NCBI RefSeq assembly: GCF_018320785.1
Contig: NC_054876.1
Location: forward strand, 5,795,405-5,859,404
DNA: 64,000 nucleotides
Direction of reading: 5' to 3'
DNA from: Cheilinus undulatus
Lineage: Eukaryota; Chordata; Actinopteri; Labriformes; Labridae
A program made the translations under genes and the position numbers. Below, piece after piece: positions 57,880 through 64,000 of the stretch (its first letter is position 1; the number at the start of each line of letters is the position of its first letter). The notes below the pieces were generated by a model, which did not search any database, had not been told where the DNA came from, and saw only the letters and a list, made by a program, of their open reading frames with translations.

Positions 57880-58090
57880 TTGGGAATGGCAGAAAAAAAT
57901 TGGTGAAAAGTGGTCAAAGGGTGTGAAAATGGGTAAAAATGTCAAAAGTGATGAAATGGAAAACTAAGAAAGTGGTAAAAAAAAAAAAAGGGGGGGTAAA
58001 AGTGGCAAGTATGGGTTATGAAAGGCAAAACTGAACAGGAAATGGTGAAAAGCAGTTAAAAAATGAAAAAAAAAAAGTTATACATGGCAA
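57880..58090 (+). repeat. degenerate GGCAAAAA-type tandem repeat, block 3
   Basis: Repeats such as TTGGTGAAAAGTGGTCAAAG and AAAGTGGTAAAAAAA. Same class and orientation as the blocks near 49060 and 50440. Confidence 0.75.
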
Positions 58091-58129
58091 AATGGACAAT
58101 TATAGAAAAGGCTTGTTGCTGCCACTTTT

Positions 58130-58735
58130 ACGCCTTTAAGTAATTATGTTGATGTTCTGTACATGCATGCATCGTCTCAGTGCTTTAAGTCTCATCTTTG
58201 TACTATGATCGAGTTGGTTGGCCTTCTTTATTAAAGCGTCGGCTACATCATTGGCTTATCCTTATTTATAAGGCCATACTAAATCTGCTTCCATCACTTG
58301 TGTGATCTTATTCATGTGAAAAGTTCTGGAAGCTACAGTCTTCACTCTGTGTCTCAGTCACAAGACGTATTTTTGTTCTCTGTTCCCAAAGTCCGTCTTG
58401 AAACAGGTAAAAGGAGTTTCAGGTACGCTGCTCCTGCAGCCTGAAATCTACCGTAGGACACTCTTCATCTGTGGAGCTGTTCTCTTTAAATATTTTTAAA
58501 AGCAGATTAAAGGTATTGGAGGATGATGCTTCAAGTTGTAGATGTTTTGACCAATGACTTTGTGCTCTGAGATTCAGGATTTGTTTGATCTGTTTATAAC
58601 TGTTAGACTTCATGTCTGTAACTCTGTTAATTGTGCTGCTGCCTGTCTTGGCCAGTACTCTCTTGTAAATGAGAGTACTGATCTCAATGAAGTTTTCCTG
58701 GTTAAATAAAATTAAATAAATAAAATTAAAGAAGG
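58130..58735 (+). mobile_element. LINE 3' end fragment
   Basis: The plus strand encodes decayed pieces of a LINE reverse-transcriptase C terminus: HWLILIYKAILNLLPSYLCD, then LRSVSHKTYFCSLFPKS and a KRSFRYAAPAA-like block in another frame. The 3' end reads GAGAGTACTGATCTCAATGA, then CCTGGTTAAATAAAATT, and closes in an AAAT-rich tail. It is 5' truncated, with several disruptions. The clade was not determined. Confidence 0.75.
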
Positions 58736-59300
58736 GAAAAGGGGTTAAAGAGTGGCAAAAGTTGGTTTGAGAAGGCAAAAAATGGGAAAGATAAGTGGTG
58801 AAATGTTTTAAGAGTGGGAAAATGGGTTAAAAGGGCAAAAAGAGGGAAAAAGGGGGATAAAAGTGGAAAGTATGGGTCAAGAAAGGCAAAAATGGACAGA
58901 AAATGGTGAAAAGCAGTTAAAAAGTGGCAAAAATGGATCTGAAGTGGCCAAAAAGTGCAAAATCAGCAATTTAGGTAGTGAAAAGGAGTTAAAATTGTTG
59001 TCAAGTTGATAAGCTAAAATTGGATTGGAGTGTTGCAAAGATGGATTAAGAAATGGAAAAAAGCAAAATTGGCAGAAAAATGGGGAAAAGACGTTAAAAG
59101 TTGCACAAATGTGTTACAGGAGGCACAAATGGGTAAAAATCACAAATGGGGTGAAAATGTGAGCGAAAAGTAGTGAAAAGAGGTTAAAAATAGCACAAAT
59201 TGGCTGAAATGGCAAAATTAGTTTAATGTGAAAACAAATAAGGAATGATAGGTGGAAAACAAGGATGAAAAGAGGTTAAAAAGTGGCACAAATAAATCAT
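58736..59300 (+). repeat. degenerate GGCAAAAA-type tandem repeat, block 4
   Basis: Repeats such as AAAGAGTGGCAAAAGTTGG, GAAAAGCAGTTAAAAAGTGG and AAATGGTGAAAAG. It begins directly at the tail of the LINE fragment. Some of its pieces also occur in block 3, such as AAATGGTGAAAAGCAGTTAA. Confidence 0.8.
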
Positions 59301-59490
59301 ATGAATATCAGGGCCCAATCATAGCTTTACACACTTTTCTGCTCCAAAATGATAGCAACTGTTAGCCTGGATGCTAGCACCATACTGCTGATCAAACACA
59401 GGCACAGATACCATCAATAAATAACAACAGGATCCTGTTCTCTGGGTTTTCAGGGGACCAGCCAGCTCTGTGGGCAGACCTGGTTACATG
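59300..59490 (+). repeat. dispersed repeat of unknown family, copy 3 of 3
   Basis: AGCTTTACACACTTTTCTGC, GTTAGCCTGGATGCTAGCAC and TTTTCAGGGGACCAGCCAG match the copies at 51655 and 52745 in order and orientation. Confidence 0.75.
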
Positions 59491-60581
59491 CTGCTGTTTC
59501 TTCAGCATTTAGTCTAAAAACTTGTTTATTTTCTTCTTTGTTTACATTTTCTGCCTTTATTTCAGTCTTCAGTATGTCCTCTTTGTTTCTTTTCTAACTT
59601 CTCTAAGAGGATTTATTTTTCTCTGCATTTCTATGAGCATGCAGGCATGTCTTTAATCCACCTCTTTGCAGAAGTCCAAAAACAGCACGTCGCTATCTTT
59701 CAAAAACATTCCAGCTCCTCTATTATCTAATAAAATGTTCAGACTGGTCAGGCTGGCATTTGAGGTCAGAAACTTTGCCAAGAACCCAGCAGACAGAGAA
59801 GGCAGCTCACGTTCCCAGACCAGGCTACCCCGGCCTCACTGAGGCCACATGTGGTGCTAACATCTGCCTCTTCTAAACAGGTGCTGCTATTAGAGCTGAT
59901 GCTCCCCTGGGAGGAGGAGAGGATGAGGAGTGTTTGTGGTTCAGGTACCAGTCTGTCAAAGACTGCTTGGCCTCAGAGAAGCAGCTACAAGGAGAACCAT
60001 CAAGTCTACATCAGGGCTGCATGTTTTAAAATCAACATGTGGGACATTTTTAATGAGAATAACCAGGAAAACCTCTCTGGAAACATGCTATATTCTGCAG
60101 TCTGCAACCATAGACTCTATGTAAACGGTGAAATCTCTGCGCACATTATGAAACTTCTTCACTATGTTTTGTGTTCTCCAGTGTTTTCTTCTCCTTCCTC
60201 TCCAGTGTGTAACTGGGATTTTGTTCTGCTTTACATAAACTTGGTATAAAGGCAAAAAAATCTCATCACTTCATTGGACTCTGTTGCTTCCTCTGATACT
60301 TCTGTCATACTTCTTATTTTACTTATTGCTTTCTGAGAAAGGCATCAAAAATTCTCTCAGTTTATGTTTATGTCCCGATGCTAACAGCACTTCTAGGTAA
60401 ACAGATTAACTGTTGGCGCAGCTACACGCTGTCAATATCATTTCTCCTTCACTGGCCACTCAAAATCTGGAGTTTTGGGAGAGGAATGTTGTCTCATTCT
60501 TGTCTGATGTATGATTATATGTGCACAACAGCCCTGGGTCCTCCGCTAGAATTTTCCTTTAATGAGTCAATGAATGATTTC
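59491..60581. other. no gene identified; weak exon-like block near 59880
   Basis: After TCTTCTAAACAG an open frame reads GAAIRADAPLGGGEDEECLW onward for about 45 codons, but I see no donor site at its end and do not recognise the peptide. The rest has no features I can name. Confidence 0.3.
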
Positions 60582-61708
60582 TATTGGTGAAAGGTCTGGA
60601 CTACAGACAGACCAGTGCAGCACCTGGACTCTTCTACTGTGAAGCCATGCTGTTGTGATGGATGTGGTATGTTTAGCACTGACTTGCTGGAGCAGTCAAG
60701 GCCTTCCCTGAAAGAGATGTTGTCTGGATGGGAGAATGTGTTGCTCTAAAACCTCCATCTTCTTTCCAGCATTGATAGTTACTTCCAGATGTGTAAGCTG
60801 TCCACGCCATAGGCACTAATGCAACCCCATACCATCAGAGATGCAGGCTTTAGAACTGAGCCAGGAGAACAACCTCTCCTCTTTAGTCTGCGGGATACAG
60901 CATCCGTGGTTTCTAAAGAGAATTTCAAATTTTGATTCATCTGACCACAGAACACTTTTCCATTTTGCTTCAGTCCATTTTAAACAAGCTCTCGCCCAGA
61001 GAGGACGGCAACATTTCATGATCTTGTTCACATGTTGCTTCTTCTTTGCCTGATACAGCTTTAGCTTGCATTTTGTAGCTGGTAAGGTGAAATGTGTGGA
61101 CAACGATTTGTGGAAGAATTCCTGAGCCCATGCGGTGATTTCAGTACAGAATCATGCCTGTTTTTAAGGCAGTGGCCTCCTTGGGCCCAAAGATCTCCTA
61201 TATCCTATACTGACCTTCAGCCTTGTCCCTTTCACTCAGAGATTTCTCCAGACTCTCTGAATCTTTTGATAATATTATGGACTGTAGATGGTGGGATATT
61301 CAAAGTCTTTGCAGTTTTATGACAAGATACATTTTTCTACAATTTTTCCAACATTTTTAGATGCAGTTTTTCACAGATTAGAATTTCTGCCAGTCTTTAT
61401 TTCTGAGAGACTCTGCCTCTCTAAGATGCTCCTTTTATACCCAGTTATGTTACTGACTTGTTGCAATTAACCTAATTAGTTGCACAGAGCTCCTTTGGCT
61501 GTTTTTCATTATTACTAGCTATTTTTCCAGCCTTTTGTTGCCCTGTCCCTACTTTTTTGAGATGTGTTACTGCCATTAAATTCAAAATGAGCAAATATTT
61601 TTCATGAAATGTAAAATACAGCCTGAGTTTATCAGATTTTAAAATCATTGCATTCTGCTTTGATTTACATTTTACACAGCGCCCCAGCTTTTCTGGAACT
61701 GGGATTAG
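60582..61708 (-). mobile_element. Tc1-I copy, 3' truncated
   Basis: The minus strand starts with the terminal repeat (inverse of GCGCCCCAGCTTTTCTGGAA) and encodes KWTEAKWKSVLWSDESKFEI, including the first catalytic Asp, in an open frame of 95 codons (60816-61103). It runs on to the region before the catalytic Glu, where it stops. It has several disruptions and is inactive. Confidence 0.9.
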
Positions 61709-61789
61709 AGAATGTAAAGAGAGTTTGTGTGATAGTCCTCTGCTGTGTGGTAGATTTATGACCAGGCACCTCATAAAGGTTTCAGGGGC

Positions 61790-61846
61790 AGTGGCGTGCA
61801 CGGACTTTTTCAAGGGCAGGGGCTAAAAGAAAAAAAGGGCAACCAG
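61790..61846. mobile_element. possible terminal piece of a DNA transposon
   Basis: CAGTGGCGTGCACGGACTTT resembles the end of a fish DNA element from memory. The other end was not found. Confidence 0.3.
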
Positions 61847-62000
61847 GAGGGCACTTTAGCACGTTTTGTCTCCATAGAGGGCACTTTAGCACGTTTTGTC
61901 TCCATAGAGGCCACTTTAGCATGTTTTTTGGCTCTTGAGGGCACTTTAACACACATTTTGCCTCCCAAGAGGACAATTTAGCGTGCATTTTTCAACAATT
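61847..62000. repeat. 30-bp minisatellite, about 5 copies
   Basis: The unit is GAGGGCACTTTAGCACGTTT plus TGTCTCCATA. Copies begin at 61847, 61877, 61907, 61937 and 61969. The first two are identical and later ones diverge. An open frame on the minus strand is a by-product of the period being a multiple of 3. Confidence 0.9.
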
Positions 62001-62011
62001 GGGCCACAAGG

Positions 62012-62046
62012 CGACCCCCCCCCCCCACACACACACACACACACAC
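62012..62046. repeat. (C)n(CA)n microsatellite
   Basis: A run of C followed by CACACACACACACACACAC. Simple sequence. Confidence 0.9.
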
Positions 62047-63399
62047 CACTAATCAGGGGACATTCTGTCTAAGAATTTCTAAAAATTTTGAAGAGTGCCT
62101 GTGCTTAAAGTGGGGAGATATTGTAGATCCTAATCAGTGCCGCTGATTAAAACGTGTTGATGATAAGATATCTGCAGAAATGAATAAAAGCTGAAAGTAT
62201 TAAGTGTTCAGATCACCTTGAGAAGGTGAGCTCGACTTCATAAAATCAGGGAAAGCGGAGCAGGACAGATGCAGCGGAGTGTCGGTCCATGTTAATTAGC
62301 CTCAGCTCAGCGAGCGCCTCGCCTCATCACGGGTAAACAGAGGGGGGTTAACAGGGAATGGGTGGGGGGTTGTACATGGGGGGGGGGTCAGCTGTAGCAG
62401 AGGAGCACACTGTGATGAAGCAGAGCATCTGGAGGGACGGCACAGAGCCAGTCGCCTCTCTGCGTCTGAAGCTGACTCATGTCTTTGTGCAGATGTTGGC
62501 ACGTTACACACTCATAAGTGAGGTCAGCAGCACAAGTCAGGGACCAAACCGCTCCTGATCCTGGCCCGCAGCCACATTAAAGGTGCCAGGGGAGCACTCT
62601 GTCGCTGAAACGTGCTCCCTACGACCTAACCGAGCGGGCAATGTGCTGGCCTCATGGTGTTGTGTGCCTTGCATGCCAGGCATGCTGGGATTTGTGACAG
62701 CTGTGGGCAGCCGGCAGAGACAGTCGGCCAGTCTTGGCAACTGGAGAGGCGGGACAGGTGGAGCACGGCTCATCCGATTGAGTCGTGCATGCGTGCAGGG
62801 GGGGTGAGTCAGCCAAAGCCTCATATTATCATCATAATGCAGAAATCCAGCACATGACCCCGGCAGGCTGTATGTTGATGCCTGAAAAGAGTAAATGCAG
62901 CAGAAAAACACTGGACAATCAGGACACACGATACACGACACAGTTTATAGTCAAGCCCAGCCCTCCAGTCTTTCACTGTTTAATTATTTACACTGCAGGA
63001 GCGGGAAAATGAGCTAAAACAACAACTCAGGATTAAATAAATCCACTTAAACATTTGAATACATATAATCCCTGAATAAGGGAATATAAAGAAACTGGGA
63101 TGAAGTCCAACAAGAAAATGGAGCCTTAAAAAACATCTTTACACAAACGCTGCAAACAGAGTGGAAGGACTTTCCAAAAGGTGTGTTTGCAGTGACCTGA
63201 GTCGCCGTTTTCATGTTTACACAAAAACAATAAAACTCTGTAACAGAAATACCCACCTATATGTGGACTATAGCTTCAGACATGTGCTGGGAGCATTCCT
63301 CAGATTCCTCATATCGGCATGGAAGCTTCACAAAAGTGCTGAACATTCATTTCTGGTTTGCACATCTATGAGGAGAATCATCCTAAAGGTGCTCTATGG
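62047..63399. other. GC-richer non-repetitive block, no gene identified
   Basis: The part at 62220-62830 is GC-rich with several short open frames on both strands but no recognisable domain or splice-flanked exon. At 62681-62700 CAGGCATGCTGGGATTTGTG resembles, inverted, a ZNF143-type site. It could be a promoter or other regulatory region. Confidence 0.35.
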
Positions 63400-63520
63400 C
63401 AGTGGTTCTCAACGTAGGGGTCAGGACCCCCTGGGGGGGCATGAGACACTGAAAGGGGTCGCCAGATGCCTCCCAAAAAACAAAGAAGATTAAAAAAAAA
63501 AAAAGATTTTAAAAATGTGT
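63400..63520 (+). mobile_element. hAT-like left end
   Basis: CAGTGGTTCTCAACGTAGGG and ACCCCCTGGGGGGGCATGAG resemble the start of a widespread hAT family related to the element at 16374. No matching right end lies in the window, so the element is truncated or continues past 64000. Confidence 0.55.
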
Positions 63521-63712
63521 AAAATTAGTTAATCCCTTAAAGCCTGTTGTATCGTATTTGATACATACTTTTATGATACCTCTATCTAATCAATATGGTC
63601 AATAAATTACTCAAATATATAAATATATATAAATACAATCTGATAAATGATAAAAATGCCCTCAAATAGAATATCAGTTACCAAAAACACCTAATGTATC
63701 AAATGAGATAAA

Positions 63713-63750
63713 TATATATGTGTGGGTGTGTGTGTATGTGTATGTGTGTT
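63713..63750. repeat. (TG)n-rich microsatellite
   Basis: ATATATGTGTGGGTGTGTGT followed by ATGTGTATGTGTG. Simple sequence. The flanks from 63520 to the window end are AT-rich with no other feature seen. Confidence 0.85.
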
Positions 63751-64000
63751 CAATTTCATGAAAATGTGGATATTTTTGGATTTAAGTAGAAAGTAAAAGG
63801 AACATTTCAGTCCCAAAAAATGATAATTTTCTGGCTATAATTTGTGTATTCAGGCTTTAAAGGGTTAAATGTAAAATAAAAGCACAGTCATTTGGTGAGG
63901 TTCATGTCGAAATGAAAAAAATGTATGAAAAATCCGTATATATTCCTTGTCTACACACAACTTTTTTAAAATGTGCACAACTGTGTTCAATCAAAGTTCA

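Overview
The window looks like nuclear DNA of a teleost fish, probably a percomorph. The reasons are several fish-type Tc1/mariner families, small hAT and TTAA-target DNA elements, a tRNA-derived fish SINE, fragments of fish LINEs, and a dense tRNA gene array of the kind fish genomes carry. I found no complete protein-coding host gene. Most open frames in the window lie in repeats and are not genes.

Positions 1-10899 hold a tandem array of twelve units that begins before the window. The full unit carries a head-to-head pair: tRNA-Ser(GCU) on the minus strand and tRNA-Ala(AGC) on the plus strand, always 106 bp apart. Each unit also carries a degraded second tRNA-Ser. Units come in three sizes (about 1093, 988 and 643 bp; called long, middle and short here) and are partly arranged in a repeated short-long-middle trimer. 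Eight tRNA-Ser and seven tRNA-Ala copies look complete. One unit has both genes damaged, and three short units keep only the 3' part of tRNA-Ala.

Positions 10900-64000 are AT-rich intergenic or intronic DNA packed with fossil DNA transposons. Seven copies belong to one Tc1 family (called Tc1-I here), and three other Tc1 families have one copy each. One Tc1-I copy (39355-41406) holds two clean insertions: a TTAA-target element that contains a tRNA-like relic, and a hAT element with an 8-bp target duplication. Another (18344-20945) is broken by a nest of at least three other elements. There are also well-bounded hAT elements (14008-14878, 37511-38049), a TTAA element (34841-35958), a SINE with a 15-bp target duplication (33201-33380), a 17-bp minisatellite (21848-22712) and dispersed repeats present two or three times.

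The most unusual feature is the array. The complete tRNA-Ser genes lack a nearby run of four T, while the degraded tRNA-Ser downstream of each keeps one. Each Ser transcript could therefore run on through the relic, giving a possible two-tRNA precursor. This is inference and is testable.
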